Positions 1-8,861 of a stretch of DNA of 35,064 nt are shown here, in pieces. The notes under the pieces were generated by a model. The model had not been told where the DNA came from and did not search any database. It saw only the letters and a list, made by a program, of their open reading frames with translations. Origin of the DNA: Desulfosporosinus sp. BRH_c37 (GTDB lineage: Bacteria > Bacillota > Desulfitobacteriia > Desulfitobacteriales > Desulfitobacteriaceae); assembly GCA_001516045.1 (NCBI GenBank), contig LOEW01000225.1:1-35064 (forward strand), written 5' to 3'. Position numbers and translations under genes: made by a program. Numbering within the stretch: position 1 is the stretch's first letter; every line of letters begins with the position of its first letter.

Positions 1-155
1 GGGAGCACGGAGAGTGGAAGCGCGTCAATGAGCGCAGACGCTAAGGCGTGAAGAAACTCAACGGTTTACATGCAGAAAGCCCAGGGGTTATGAGTTTTAG
101 CCTTAGTGACAAGCGAATAGCGGTGGAACGTGTGCGACCGTGCTAAGACACTGAC
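1..155 (+). repeat. Dispersed repeat, copy A (left edge)
   Basis: This stretch matches, in inverted orientation, the sequence at about 33385-33677. Long near-identical blocks are shared, including GTCAATGAGCGCAGACGCTA, GGTTTACATGCAGAA and GACAAGCGAATAGCG. Near its end it jumps directly to a GTGTGCGA...GCTAAGACACT block, whereas the right-hand copy carries about 150 extra bases at that point, so the family is modular. No coding potential was seen. It may be cut by the window edge. Confidence 0.8.
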
Positions 156-158
156 GCT

Positions 159-890
159 CTATTCCCCCGTCATCCACACAACTTCTCCCTCTTCGAAGAC
201 TGGGATAATCGGCAGAACATTTGGAGTAGAACAATAGACAACATCACGTTCAAATCCTAAAGATATGAGCTTTTTTCCGTGAACCGAGCCGCGAATCCTA
301 TCTACAAGACAATTCTCCGAACTGCGATATAACATGCGCGCAGCCTCGCCCAAATCATTGAGGGTTACTTTTGTCCCTAACCCATCAATCAACATTCCTG
401 CGCATAGCGTATCCGGAAGATCAAAACGTTCTTCTGTACCCGCGCAAAACACCACAATCCCTTGAAGCTTATCGCTATTTTCAAATTGTCGTAAAACAGC
501 CAAAATAATGCTATGCATATTTAGAAAAGAAGCCATCCAGATCTTAGGAGCAGCGCTTGCATCTCGTATAGCCCGAGTACCGTTCGTCGTTGTTATAATG
601 ACTCTTTTACCCCCCACTTTTTCGGGAACATAATCAAAGGGTGAGTTGCCTAGATCAAACCCTTCAATGGTTAACGCATAACGCTCTCCACCTAATAAAG
701 AACCTGGAAGTGTTAAGCGCCTTTCAATGGCATCCTCCGGTGAAAGCACTGGTATAATGGACTGACACCCATTGGCTAAAGCAGTTACCATGGTACTTGT
801 TGCTCTCAATACATCAATCACAATGACTAATTTATCTTCTAGGTAGGGTAAAAGTGGTGAACCCGCATTCGGTAATACTTCAACCTGCAT
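159..890 (-). CDS. comB: 2-phosphosulfolactate phosphatase (ComB family)
   Basis: This 243-residue protein is full length for the ComB family, which dephosphorylates 2-phosphosulfolactate to sulfolactate (coenzyme M branch in methanogens; role less clear in bacteria). Family landmarks are visible: VIDVLRATSTMVTAL near residues 23-37, GGER near 67, GNSPFDY near 81, TTNGTRA near 100 and CAGTEERF near 149. The acidic and basic residues in these blocks are the Mg2+ and phosphate-binding positions known for the family. It lies 135 bp downstream of the lipoate-type ligase gene, on the same strand, and may be co-transcribed, although the gap allows its own promoter. The Shine-Dalgarno sequence is only a G-rich stretch, so the start is moderately sure. 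The physiological role in this organism is inferred; a link to sulfonate metabolism would fit a sulfur-metabolising anaerobe. Confidence 0.9.
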   Translation of the reverse strand: MQVEVLPNAGSPLLPYLEDKLVIVIDVLRATSTMVTALANGCQSIIPVLSPEDAIERRLTLPGSLLGGERYALTIEGFDLGNSPFDYVPEKVGGKRVIITTTNGTRAIRDASAAPKIWMASFLNMHSIILAVLRQFENSDKLQGIVVFCAGTEERFDLPDTLCAGMLIDGLGTKVTLNDLGEAARMLYRSSENCLVDRIRGSVHGKKLISLGFERDVVYCSTPNVLPIIPVFEEGEVVWMTGE

Positions 891-1025
891 ACTTGCGCCC
901 CCATCTCTGGTGTATCAAAGCAATTACCCTATTTTTTGCCAAAGAGAGTTGCCTTCTACCTATAAAATATTCAACTTTCCTTCTAAAAATCCTGCAAAGT
1001 TGTGTAAAAGTTTAATATTCTTCCT

Positions 1026-1841
1026 TTATCGCTTTTTTGTCCACCCCTCGGACTGATATTTGAGAAGCACATCTTCCATCAAGGCCTTCTCCTGCTCTGT
1101 CAATTGGCTATAGATTAATTCGATGCCCATGATATCGCAAAATCCGGAACATATTTCCTGTTCCAACTTCTCCCTCTCAACTGGGTGCGTACTTACTTCA
1201 TCCAGCGCACAGGCTTTGGCCGTAAATCCTGTCAGTAATCTTTGACGAAGCTCCTCATTTGGAAACTTTAAAAGCCTAAATAGCAGGTCTGCGTCTAAAT
1301 GAAGAAGGATAGACCCGTGTTGTAACAGAATCCCTTCTCTCCGTACCTGAGCACTCCCCACAAGTTTACGACCATCGACTACTAATTCATACCAAGACGG
1401 AGCGTCAAAACAGGCGGAAGAGCTAACTTCATTTAGTCCACCGCAGGCAACCATCTCGGCGGGAACCTCCAAAGCCTTTAAACCTCTTAATAAGGCTTGG
1501 CTAATTTTCAAATAGGATTCTGTCACCGTTCCGGACACATGCGGATCATACGCGGGTGCGATGACACTATAAGTCAATTCGTATTGATGCAATACAGCCC
1601 TTCCGCCCGTTGGACGGCGAACTATCTCGACCCCTTCAGTCAAGCAGGCTTCTTCATCGACCTCTTTATGATACCTCTGGGCATACCCCAAGGAAAGAGT
1701 CGCTGGACTCCACCCATAAAATCGCAGCACGGGTTGGGGCTCTAGCGTATGGGCCATAGTTAATAAGAGGGCCTCATCAACAGCCATATTCTTTGCTCCG
1801 GAATAAACAGCATAAGGCAAATAACGCCAGGTTGTTGTCAT
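1026..1841 (-). CDS. lipM: Octanoyltransferase LipM / lipoate-protein ligase family
   Basis: This is a 271-residue member of the BPL/LplA/LipB fold that moves octanoyl or lipoyl groups onto lipoyl domains such as GcvH. The ligase signature RRPTGGRAVLH lies near residue 75, and the GRKLVGSAQVRR stretch near 157 carries the conserved lysine. The segment ACFDAPSWYELVVDGRKL places a cysteine at about residue 144, where LipM octanoyltransferases carry their acyl-thioester cysteine, so LipM is preferred over LplA. An ATG at 1847 overlaps the upstream radical SAM stop by four bases, but the second ATG at 1841 sits seven bases after AAGGGG and is a better start. It directly follows two radical SAM genes of probable lipoyl-synthase type and lies downstream of the glycine cleavage operon, which supports a role in lipoylating GcvH. 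LplA activity remains possible. Confidence 0.82.
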   Translation of the reverse strand: MTTTWRYLPYAVYSGAKNMAVDEALLLTMAHTLEPQPVLRFYGWSPATLSLGYAQRYHKEVDEEACLTEGVEIVRRPTGGRAVLHQYELTYSVIAPAYDPHVSGTVTESYLKISQALLRGLKALEVPAEMVACGGLNEVSSSACFDAPSWYELVVDGRKLVGSAQVRREGILLQHGSILLHLDADLLFRLLKFPNEELRQRLLTGFTAKACALDEVSTHPVEREKLEQEICSGFCDIMGIELIYSQLTEQEKALMEDVLLKYQSEGWTKKR

Positions 1842-1843
1842 AC

Positions 1844-2815
1844 TCATACCCCTTCCCGCTTGTCCCTTGCTGCTCGGACATTCGCCCAGGCCTCTTCGAC
1901 TTCTTCTGTGGTTAAGGCCTTGGGATAATTATAAAGTTCTTCTCCAGGAGTTTCGTTATAGTATGGGCGGTTACATCCCGTACAACCGGAGGTTAGAAAT
2001 GGCTCCCCTCCCCTTCTCTCCTGGAGTTCGTCCACGGAAATCCCAAAGTCTGTTAGCTGACCGTCTCGAAATTGAAAGCAATCTGCCCGCGCCAAACCTG
2101 TCCGTATCACATCATGGGCAACCTGAATCCGCCGATAATGAGACATAATTGGTTGTTTTACTCCTTCCAAGCGTGTCCCTTTGATCGGTGTGAAAGCAAA
2201 AAGTGCCACGGTTATTCCTTTATCGTACATAGTTTGAAGGCACCTAACCATATCTTCTTCACTTTCTCCCAGCCCGACAATCAAATGTGTTGCCATGTGA
2301 CCGGGAAACTTTTCAGCTGATTCACTTAGTAACTTAAAGCGTTCCGTCCATGATCCATCTTTATTTTGAGCATAGATTTCTGGAGTTGCTGCATCCAAAG
2401 CAATGCTAACATGTTCTACGCCTAGCTCAAGGAGTTCTTTGACTTCTTCAAGCGTTCGAGGACCCGCCGAAACGCAAATAGGTAGATTGGTTTTGCCTTT
2501 CACGGCTTTGACCCATTCCAAGGTATCCTCTAAAGCGACCTTGTCTTGGACGACTTGAAAGCAAATTCGTTGCAATACAGCTTGGGCACCCGGATGGGCT
2601 AGTCCCCGAAGAAACGATTCTCCCTGGAATTCTGGCCAACTGACCCGCGAAAGGAGGTCTGCACGCGCGCCACTCTCACGGGCTTGCGCACAAAAGGCAC
2701 AGTTATAACGACAGCGTTCCCCGACCATAAGATAAGCGGTTGTGGGTAAGGCGTCCACTCTAATCTTGTTTAAACCTAATACTTTTGCTGTACCGATTGA
2801 ACAGCGTATCCTCAT
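1844..2815 (-). CDS. Radical SAM protein, probable LipS-type lipoyl synthase subunit
   Basis: This radical SAM enzyme has about 323 residues. The cluster motif CRYNCAFC (C-x3-C-x2-C) lies near residues 35-42, followed by biotin-synthase-like features such as the ICVSAGPRT segment and VGLGESEEDMVRC. The C-terminal region has an extra CTGCNRPYYNETPGEELYNYP segment that could bind another cluster. The start ATG at 2815 overlaps the preceding stop as ATGA, and AGGAG lies 11 bases upstream; a GTG at 2827 is possible but abuts that SAG motif. It is translationally coupled to the upstream radical SAM gene and to lipM. A pair of adjacent radical SAM genes beside a lipoate ligase is the known arrangement of the two-protein LipS1/LipS2 lipoyl synthase, which replaces LipA in many archaea and anaerobes. 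Assignment is by context and general resemblance; I cannot say which subunit this is. Confidence 0.72.
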   Translation of the reverse strand: MRIRCSIGTAKVLGLNKIRVDALPTTAYLMVGERCRYNCAFCAQARESGARADLLSRVSWPEFQGESFLRGLAHPGAQAVLQRICFQVVQDKVALEDTLEWVKAVKGKTNLPICVSAGPRTLEEVKELLELGVEHVSIALDAATPEIYAQNKDGSWTERFKLLSESAEKFPGHMATHLIVGLGESEEDMVRCLQTMYDKGITVALFAFTPIKGTRLEGVKQPIMSHYRRIQVAHDVIRTGLARADCFQFRDGQLTDFGISVDELQERRGGEPFLTSGCTGCNRPYYNETPGEELYNYPKALTTEEVEEAWANVRAARDKREGV

Positions 2816-3687
2816 AGTGCACAACACTCCTCTCCACGAATTACACGTAGTCCCAACTCACCCGCTAAACGGCGCGCCCTTGGGGTCGGCATGACAAGCC
2901 GGTTGATTCCCAAAGCGACTGCTGCCTCATCTAAAATCTGACGATATCTCCCCTTCGGTCGCATACATCCCAAAGCTAAAGATATGTCTGGAAAGCGCAT
3001 TCTAGCTCCTGCTAAAAAGCGTATCACTTCTTCCACGGGAAGCGGCGGATTTTGCGCATATCGTGTCCCCGGCGTTGGAATAAAAACGTTAAAGATCAAG
3101 CCATCTAACCCTAGTTCCTCTAAAGCATCCAAAGCCTTTTCTTCTCCACCCCATTGCCCACCCCTCAAACCAAGTGTTAAATGGGGCATAACCGGTGCGA
3201 CTTCTCTGAGTGCTTGGTAAACGCGACTGTAATCTTCCGGCCCTTTTTTTAACCCGTAGACCTCCTGAATGGTTTCGGAGTCGGCGACAAAGTCAAAGGA
3301 AACTACATTCGCTAAATCTTTCAACAACATAATTTCATCTCCATCCAGCAAACCGACATGAAAATTCAAGCGCACATCTTGTTTAAGCTTGTGCAGAAAA
3401 TCCAGTTGCTCGGTAAATGGAACCTTCCCTTCTATTGTACACCCTCCGCTGATCAGCGCACTGCGAAAGACATAGTTTGTATTTTGGGATTCTTGGGCTT
3501 TAATTTCTGGAATACTTCGCATCCCCTTTAAGTAATGCCCTCCACAGTGCGCACAGTCAAGGGCACAGGATTGACCGGTGAGAGTAATGCTCTCAGTCAA
3601 AGCCGGAAAGTCAAAAAGTATTTCGTCCGCAAAATTCGCTTGCCGCACTTCCCAAGCCTTGTGCACTAACACGTCTAATGGTTCCAT
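2812..3687 (-). CDS. Radical SAM protein, probable partner LipS subunit
   Basis: This 291-residue radical SAM protein has the cluster motif SCALDCAHC (Cys41, Cys45, Cys48). The rest has TIM-barrel-like segments, including SGGCTIEGKVPF near residue 80 and NVFIPTPGTRYAQNPPLPVEEVIRF near 200. A cysteine in LALGCMRPKGRYRQ near 242 and the terminal EECCAL cysteines could bind a second cluster or sulfur donor; that is inference. The ATG at 3687 has GAGG seven bases upstream. It overlaps the next radical SAM gene by four bases (ATGA), so the two are probably made in equal amounts, as expected of a complex. Between this gene and gcvPB stands a terminator-like hairpin, so expression may be lower than for the gcv genes. 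The alternative is an uncharacterised radical SAM enzyme of the BioB/HydE/HydG group. Confidence 0.72.
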   Translation of the reverse strand: MEPLDVLVHKAWEVRQANFADEILFDFPALTESITLTGQSCALDCAHCGGHYLKGMRSIPEIKAQESQNTNYVFRSALISGGCTIEGKVPFTEQLDFLHKLKQDVRLNFHVGLLDGDEIMLLKDLANVVSFDFVADSETIQEVYGLKKGPEDYSRVYQALREVAPVMPHLTLGLRGGQWGGEEKALDALEELGLDGLIFNVFIPTPGTRYAQNPPLPVEEVIRFLAGARMRFPDISLALGCMRPKGRYRQILDEAAVALGINRLVMPTPRARRLAGELGLRVIRGEECCAL

Positions 3688-3708
3688 CGTTTTTCCTCAC
3701 CTACTTAG

Positions 3709-3733
3709 AAAAAGCCGCCCTTACGAGCGGCAT
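3709..3733 (-). terminator. Intrinsic terminator or attenuator between gcvPB and the lip genes
   Basis: On the minus strand GCCGC and GCGGC pair around an eight-base loop and are followed by TTTTT. It lies about 90 bp downstream of the gcvPB stop and about 20 bp before the first radical SAM gene, so it would end or reduce read-through from the gcv operon. The stem is short, so partial termination is plausible. Confidence 0.55.
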
Positions 3734-3818
3734 TTTACTTATTATGCTGGTTTTACTAAGCACCCTGTTCCTGTCCCTAGGTCTACCACTTCTATAAGAG
3801 AAGTGAAAATTCCTTGTT

Positions 3819-5279
3819 CTATTCTTTCCGCCAACGCAAATTTGGCTTCCGTGCCGCACCGACTTCATCAAATCGAGACACTACCGTGGTATGCGGTGCA
3901 TTCTTAACGAGATCTGTTTCACTTCGTGCTTCCTCTCCAATCTGGATTAGAACCTTGGCAAATCCATCAAGAGTTTCCATACTTTCGGTTTCGGTTGGCT
4001 CAATCATCATGGCTTCCTCGACAATCATTGGGAAGTAAATTGTCGGTGGGTGATAACCATAGTCTAATAAGCGCTTGGCGATATCTAAAGTATGCACCCC
4101 CGTGGCTTTAAGGTTTTTGGGGGTAATGACAAACTCATGTTTGCACACTCGATCGAAGGGTAGGAAATAATGTTCTTTGAGAATACTCATTAAGTAGTTA
4201 GCATTCAACACTGCGTTCTCTGAGGCCGCTCTTAACCCTGCCCCACCAAGACTTCGAATATAACAATAGGCTTTAACAAGAACATTGAAGTTCGCATAAA
4301 ACGAACGTACTCGACCAATGGATAAGGGCAAGTTCTCCTCCAGCGTAAAGGTCCCATCCTCACGCCGAATCACCCCAGGTTTGGGCAGGAAAGGTGCCAA
4401 AAATCCTTTGACCCCGACTGGGCCTGATCCAGGACCTCCTCCCCCGTGAGGAGTAGCGAACGTCTTGTGTAAATTCAGATGTATAACGTCAAAACCCATA
4501 TCCCCCGGTCGAGTGATACCCATAATTGCATTGGTATTCGCTCCGTCGTAGTATAATAACCCTCCTGCGTCATGAATTAGCTTAGTTATTTCAATAATGT
4601 TTTCTTCAAAGAGTCCCACTGTGTTGGGATTCGTCAGCATGAGTGCGGCAACTTCGTCATTAATGACTTTTTTCAGTTCCTCCAGATCAACACCGCCACG
4701 CTCATTGGAAGGAACTACGATGATTTCAAATCCTGCCATTGCGGCGGTGGCAGGATTTGTACCATGGGCAGCATCTGGCACAATCACTTTTGTACGTTTA
4801 AGATCACCACGGTGCTGATGATAGGCTCTAATGATTAACATACCAGTCAGTTCCCCGTGAGCACCGGCGGCAGGTTGGAGAGTGAAGCCGTCCATTCCCG
4901 TCAATTCACAGAGATCTTCTTGGAGTTCCGCCATGAGTTGCAAAGCCCCTTGTGTCATGGACTCGGGCTGGTAGGGGTGTAAAGCTGTAAAGCCAGGCAG
5001 ACGAGCTAGTTTCTCATTGACCTTCGGGTTATATTTCATAGTACACGACCCTAGTGGGTAAAATCCAGTGTCCAAACCATAATTCAAGGTAGAAAGACGA
5101 GTAAAGTGACGTACAACATCCACTTCAGAAAGTTCTGGGAGTTTCGATTCCTGCTGCGTAAGCAATTCTACTGGAATAAGCGTTTCTACCGGAACTTCTG
5201 GTACATCGCAAGCAGGTAAGGTAGACGCCCTTCGGCCACTAGCACTGAGTTCAAAAATAAGTGGTTCTGAAGTTATCAT
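3819..5279 (-). CDS. gcvPB: Glycine dehydrogenase (decarboxylating) subunit 2, P-protein
   Basis: This is the C-terminal half of the split glycine cleavage P-protein, 486 residues, the usual length for GcvPB. It carries the PLP lysine in [18 protein letters not shown] (Lys272) and the conserved blocks [13 protein letters not shown] near 73 and [16 protein letters not shown] near 168. With GcvPA it decarboxylates glycine and passes the aminomethyl group to lipoylated GcvH. Its ATG overlaps the gcvPA stop by four bases, so the subunits are translationally coupled. The last about 35 residues run to [17 protein letters not shown], consistent with family C-termini. It is the last gcv gene and is followed by a terminator-like hairpin. 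Confidence 0.96.
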   Translation of the reverse strand: MITSEPLIFELSASGRRASTLPACDVPEVPVETLIPVELLTQQESKLPELSEVDVVRHFTRLSTLNYGLDTGFYPLGSCTMKYNPKVNEKLARLPGFTALHPYQPESMTQGALQLMAELQEDLCELTGMDGFTLQPAAGAHGELTGMLIIRAYHQHRGDLKRTKVIVPDAAHGTNPATAAMAGFEIIVVPSNERGGVDLEELKKVINDEVAALMLTNPNTVGLFEENIIEITKLIHDAGGLLYYDGANTNAIMGITRPGDMGFDVIHLNLHKTFATPHGGGGPGSGPVGVKGFLAPFLPKPGVIRREDGTFTLEENLPLSIGRVRSFYANFNVLVKAYCYIRSLGGAGLRAASENAVLNANYLMSILKEHYFLPFDRVCKHEFVITPKNLKATGVHTLDIAKRLLDYGYHPPTIYFPMIVEEAMMIEPTETESMETLDGFAKVLIQIGEEARSETDLVKNAPHTTVVSRFDEVGAARKPNLRWRKE

Positions 5280-6616
5280 TGGATTTCCCCCAATCTGGCC
5301 ACGAGCCGGTCAATATCTTCTTTACATTTCGTCTCGGTCACACAGAAGAGGAGGTGATGATCGAGCTCTGGGTAGAAGCGAGCAAGCTCGAGTCCCCCAA
5401 TAATCTTATTTTCTAGGAGCCACGCATTGACTTTGCCCGGTTCAGCCTTCGTCACAATCACAAATTCGTGGAAGAACGGCCTTGAGAAAGCCAAACTCAT
5501 CCCAGAAATTTTGCCAATCTCTCGTACGGCATAATGGGCGTTCTGCAAATTGAGATTTGCTAATTCTTTGATCCCAGTTTTCCCGAGTGCACTCAAATGC
5601 ATAGTAAAAGCCAGCGCACAGAGAGCTTCATTAGAGCAAATATTGGATGTAGCTTTTTCGCGCCGAATATGTTGCTCACGTGCCTGAAGGGTCAAGACAT
5701 AGCCCTTTTTCCCGTTTTTATCCATGGCTACCCCAACTATCCGCCCTGGCATACGTCGGACGAATTTATCTCGAGTAGCCAAAAAGCCTAGATAAGGACC
5801 TCCAAAATTCAGTGGGTTACCAAAGGTCTGCCCTTCGCCAACAACAATATCTGCACCACATTCTCCCGGAGACTTTAGCAGCCCCAAAGAGACGGGATTA
5901 ACTGCCATAACCAGAAGAGCCCCTTTGGCATGCGCAAGCCGTGCGATTTCCTCCGCCTTTTCCACACTACCGAAGAAATTAGGATTTTGGACAACTACCC
6001 CAGCTATGTCCTCTTGTAACGCCGCTTGAAGGGCCGAAAGATCCACAACCCCATCCTGATAAGGAATTTCAACAAGCTCCACGCCCCTTGGCGACAGATA
6101 AGTATTTAGGACCTCGCGATATTCCGGATGCACAGTTTGTAGGACGAGTACTTTTTCCCGTCGCGTTGCATCACAAGTCATGAGGGCTGCTTCCGCTAGA
6201 GCCGAGGCTCCATCATACATCGAGGCATTGGCGGCATCCATCCCAGTTAACTCACAGACTAAAGTCTGATATTCGTAAATTGCTTGTAGTGTCCCTTGAC
6301 TGATCTCTGGTTGGTACGGCGTATAGGCTGTATAAAATTCAGAGCGCAGCAACAATTGTTCTACAAAACTCGGGATAAAATGTTCATAAGCACCGGCTCC
6401 GAGGTAAGAACTGTACTCTTCCACCGTTCTATTTTTATTCGCTAACCCTTGGACGTGTTTGACCAATTCCTGCTCTGACATTCCCCCACGAATATTGAGT
6501 GCGCGTTTTAAACGGATTTCCTGAGGAATATCCTCAAAGAGCTCCTCAACTGACTTAGCTCCAATACGGGCTAAGAGCCGCTCCTTTTGGCTGTCCGTAT
6601 TTGGTACAAAATTCAT
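5276..6616 (-). CDS. gcvPA: Glycine dehydrogenase (decarboxylating) subunit 1, P-protein
   Basis: This is the N-terminal half of the split P-protein, about 446 residues, which matches the GcvPA norm. Conserved blocks include FLGAGAY-like [14 protein letters not shown] near 73, [16 protein letters not shown] near 100, and [18 protein letters not shown] near 258. GcvPA has no PLP lysine and pairs with GcvPB. The open frame extends upstream into gcvH, but the ATG at 6616 (MNFVPNTD) gives the family length and has GAGG nine bases before it; the start lies two bases beyond the gcvH stop. It is part of the riboswitch-controlled gcvT-gcvH-gcvPA-gcvPB operon. Confidence 0.95.
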   Translation of the reverse strand: MNFVPNTDSQKERLLARIGAKSVEELFEDIPQEIRLKRALNIRGGMSEQELVKHVQGLANKNRTVEEYSSYLGAGAYEHFIPSFVEQLLLRSEFYTAYTPYQPEISQGTLQAIYEYQTLVCELTGMDAANASMYDGASALAEAALMTCDATRREKVLVLQTVHPEYREVLNTYLSPRGVELVEIPYQDGVVDLSALQAALQEDIAGVVVQNPNFFGSVEKAEEIARLAHAKGALLVMAVNPVSLGLLKSPGECGADIVVGEGQTFGNPLNFGGPYLGFLATRDKFVRRMPGRIVGVAMDKNGKKGYVLTLQAREQHIRREKATSNICSNEALCALAFTMHLSALGKTGIKELANLNLQNAHYAVREIGKISGMSLAFSRPFFHEFVIVTKAEPGKVNAWLLENKIIGGLELARFYPELDHHLLFCVTETKCKEDIDRLVARLGEIQ

Positions 6617-6617
6617 C

Positions 6618-7004
6618 CTAATGTTCCTCCTCAGCCAAAAACACTTCATATTCGGCAACCGTCATCATTGTTTCTAGCGGGGTTAAATCATCTGCTTCTA
6701 CCTTAATTAACCAGCCTTCCCCATAGGGATCACTGTTAAGCAGATCTGGCGAATCCAAGACCAGCGTATTCACTTCAACGACTTTTCCACTGATTGAAGC
6801 CGTAATATCGGAGACTGCTTTCACAGATTCCACAGTACCATAAGATTTTCCGACTGTCACTGTCGTGCCTTCGTCGGGGAGCTCAACGAACACAACATCC
6901 CCGAGGCTTTCTTGGGCATGATTAGTAATCCCAAACGTTACGATATTTCCACTCACCCTTGCATACTCGTGTTCTTTGTTGTACTTCAATTCTACTGGAT
7001 TCAT
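6618..7004 (-). CDS. gcvH: Glycine cleavage system H protein
   Basis: This is the 128-residue lipoyl carrier protein of the glycine cleavage complex. The lipoylation site is in VESVKAVSD, Lys62, in the usual hammerhead turn. The segment [13 protein letters not shown] near 94 is also typical. AGGAGG sits eight bases before the ATG at 7004. The protein shuttles the aminomethyl group between GcvPA/B and GcvT, and its lipoyl group would be attached by the lip genes a few kilobases downstream. It is separated from gcvT by 376 bp filled with TTCG-rich repeats, an unusually long gap for an operon-internal position. Confidence 0.97.
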   Translation of the reverse strand: MNPVELKYNKEHEYARVSGNIVTFGITNHAQESLGDVVFVELPDEGTTVTVGKSYGTVESVKAVSDITASISGKVVEVNTLVLDSPDLLNSDPYGEGWLIKVEADDLTPLETMMTVAEYEVFLAEEEH

Positions 7005-7045
7005 GTGATCATCCTCCTAATATTTTTATTATCTTGCCCGGTGTA

Positions 7046-7380
7046 TCGAGGCCCTAATCGAGGTACGATGTTCGAGGCTCGATGTTCGAATTGTGAATTC
7101 GATTCTGCGAATCGAAGGACGAATTGGTCTTCTAGGTATTTATCATTCTGCGAACTTTGTTCGCCTTCTATTCGTGCATCGCGCCTCGTGCCTCGCCATC
7201 GAGGTACGATGTTCGAAGCTCGATGTTCGAACTGTGAATTCGATTCTGCGAATCGAAGGATGAATTGAACTTCTAGGTATTAATCATTCTGCGAACTTTG
7301 TTCGCCTTCTATTCGTGCATCGTGCATCGTGCATCGTGCATCGTGCCTCGTGCATCGTGCATCGTGCATCGAACCTCGCT
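7046..7380 (+). repeat. TTCG-rich modular repeat array R1, between gcvT and gcvH
   Basis: The array contains two tandem copies with a 141-bp period (about 7059-7181 and 7200-7323), over 90% alike by eye. Each copy has a hairpin TTCGATTC-TGC-GAATCGAA, a second hairpin GCGAAC-TTT-GTTCGC, and ends in a 7-bp tandem unit GTGCATC. The terminal unit is repeated about eight times at 7314-7371. The array starts directly after the gcvT stop codon at 7381-7383. I see no credible gene in it; the open frames across it only spell the repeat. Confidence 0.9.
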
Positions 7381-8475
7381 TTAGCCTCGTTTATAAAACA
7401 AAGAGGGAATAATTTTGGCTTGCACAGCTTTCTCACGAATCAGCACGTCCAGAACATCCCCTTGAACGGCCAGATCCGCGCGAATTAGCCCTAAAGCGAT
7501 GTTTTTATTGAGGGTCGGAGAGAATGAGCCAGAAGTGACAAATCCAATCTCTTTACCGTCTTTTTGAAGGGGATAATGAGAGCGGGCAATCCCGCGTCCA
7601 ATCATTTCGAGACCTACCAATTTACGGGGTATCCCTTGCTCTTTTTGGATTTGTAAAGCTTCCTTCCCGACAAAATCTACTTTATCAAATTTAACAAAAA
7701 ACCCAATTCCTGCTTCCAGTGGAGTTATTTCCGCACCTAATTCATTGCCGTACAGAGGAAGGCGAGCCTCAAATCGTAAAGTGTCACGAGCACCCAAGCC
7801 AATTGGTTCCACACCATCCTCGGCACCGATTTCTAAAATCTTCTGCCATAGTCTCCGTCCAAAATTGGGTGAACAATAAATTTCAAACCCATCTTCTCCT
7901 GTATAACCTGTACGAGAGATTAGGCATGGTACGCTGTCAATTTTTCCATGAGTAAACGTGTAATATATTATTTTGGATAGATCAACATTTGATAAGCGTT
8001 GCAAAATTGTTTCTGCAAGAGGACCTTGCAAAGCAAGTTGCACATACTGGTCAGAAACATTATCGACACTCACCTCAAAGTTTTTAATTTGCTCAAGCAT
8101 CCAAGCATAATCCTTATCTGTGTTAGATGCATTAACGACGATAAAGAAGTGTTCTAAATCATAGCGATAAACGAGCAAATCATCGACAATTCCGCCGGTA
8201 GGGTAACACATGGGAGAATAAAGAATTTTTCCATCCTGAAGAAGACTTGCGTCATTGGTAATTAACATCTGGACATAGGCCAGCGCATCTTTCCCTCGAA
8301 CTTCAATTTCTCCCATATGTGAAGTATCAAAAAGCCCTGCTTTTTTCCGCACTGCATGGTGTTCTTCAATCACACCAGCATATTGAACCGGCATCTCCCA
8401 GCCACCAAAGTCAATTAATTTAGCCTTTGCCGCCTGATGTTCTTCATATAGCGGAGTTCGTTTTGTTCCAACCAT
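7381..8475 (-). CDS. gcvT: Aminomethyltransferase, glycine cleavage T protein
   Basis: This 364-residue T protein releases ammonia and transfers the methylene group from GcvH to tetrahydrofolate. The N-terminal [28 protein letters not shown], the [10 protein letters not shown] block near 53 and the [11 protein letters not shown] block near 190 are family signatures. The open frame extends further upstream, but the ATG at 8475 has AGGAGG seven bases before it and gives the expected length. It is the first gene of the operon, directly downstream of the glycine riboswitch and its terminator. The coding end (FYKRG, TAA) runs straight into repeat array R1. Confidence 0.96.
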   Translation of the reverse strand: MVGTKRTPLYEEHQAAKAKLIDFGGWEMPVQYAGVIEEHHAVRKKAGLFDTSHMGEIEVRGKDALAYVQMLITNDASLLQDGKILYSPMCYPTGGIVDDLLVYRYDLEHFFIVVNASNTDKDYAWMLEQIKNFEVSVDNVSDQYVQLALQGPLAETILQRLSNVDLSKIIYYTFTHGKIDSVPCLISRTGYTGEDGFEIYCSPNFGRRLWQKILEIGAEDGVEPIGLGARDTLRFEARLPLYGNELGAEITPLEAGIGFFVKFDKVDFVGKEALQIQKEQGIPRKLVGLEMIGRGIARSHYPLQKDGKEIGFVTSGSFSPTLNKNIALGLIRADLAVQGDVLDVLIREKAVQAKIIPSLFYKRG

Positions 8476-8524
8476 TTTGGCACCTCCTAAAGTTTTGTCA
8501 CCCAGATAATTTTTAAAGGAACAC

Positions 8525-8567
8525 AAAAAAGGACAAAGAAATGCACCATCGCACTTCTCTGTCCTTT
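8525..8567 (-). terminator. Expression-platform terminator of the glycine riboswitch
   Basis: On the minus strand GGACAGAGAAGTGC pairs with GCATTTCTTTGTCC around a GATG loop (two G-U pairs) and is followed by TTTTTTG. It lies between the aptamers and gcvT, and is probably disrupted when glycine binds, giving an ON switch. Confidence 0.85.
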
Positions 8568-8738
8568 AACCTGAGAGATTCGCCGTCTCGGCATCCCCTT
8601 TGGTGTTCTCTGTTACAAGAAACTCTCCAGAGTCCCGTCTACTAGCGGTACTTTCTGCCTGAGAGTTTCTTCCCTGAAAAGCGATTCAGGGATTTTCTCC
8701 TTCGGCGTCTGGTTTTCCAGATCTCTCCCGCCAGTATC
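8568..8738 (-). promoter_or_regulatory. Tandem glycine riboswitch
   Basis: On the minus strand the leader opens with GGCGGGAGAGATCTGG and contains GCCGAAGGAGAAA, the conserved core of the first aptamer. It then has AACTCTCAGGCAGAAAGTACCG, followed by a second aptamer opening ACTCTGGAGAGTTTC with GATGCCGAGACGGCGAATCTCTCAGG near its end. Two aptamers in series ahead of gcvT are the classical arrangement that activates glycine cleavage when glycine is abundant. Boundaries are approximate. Confidence 0.9.
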
Positions 8739-8861
8739 ATTCGGTAATAAATATTTATTATTATTTATATAATATGCTTTTTTCTGTGTTTAGTCTACTG
8801 TTATTTAATTGCTAAATTTTAAAAGTACTAAATTGCATAGATTACTTAAAATTTTGGATTC

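Noticed and set aside
1497..1745. Plus-strand frames inside lipM and the neighbouring radical SAM genes
   Set aside because: They lie antisense to clear enzymes with full conserved motifs and have no ribosome sites or recognisable domains.
6912..7268. Plus-strand open frame across the gcvH start and R1, with a repeated MFEARCSNCEFDSANRR-type peptide
   Set aside because: It is produced by the repeat units and overlaps gcvH antisense; no ribosome site or family.
7059..7371. CRISPR array in R1
   Set aside because: There are only two long units plus a 7-bp tandem tail; there are no uniform short repeats with unique spacers and no cas genes.
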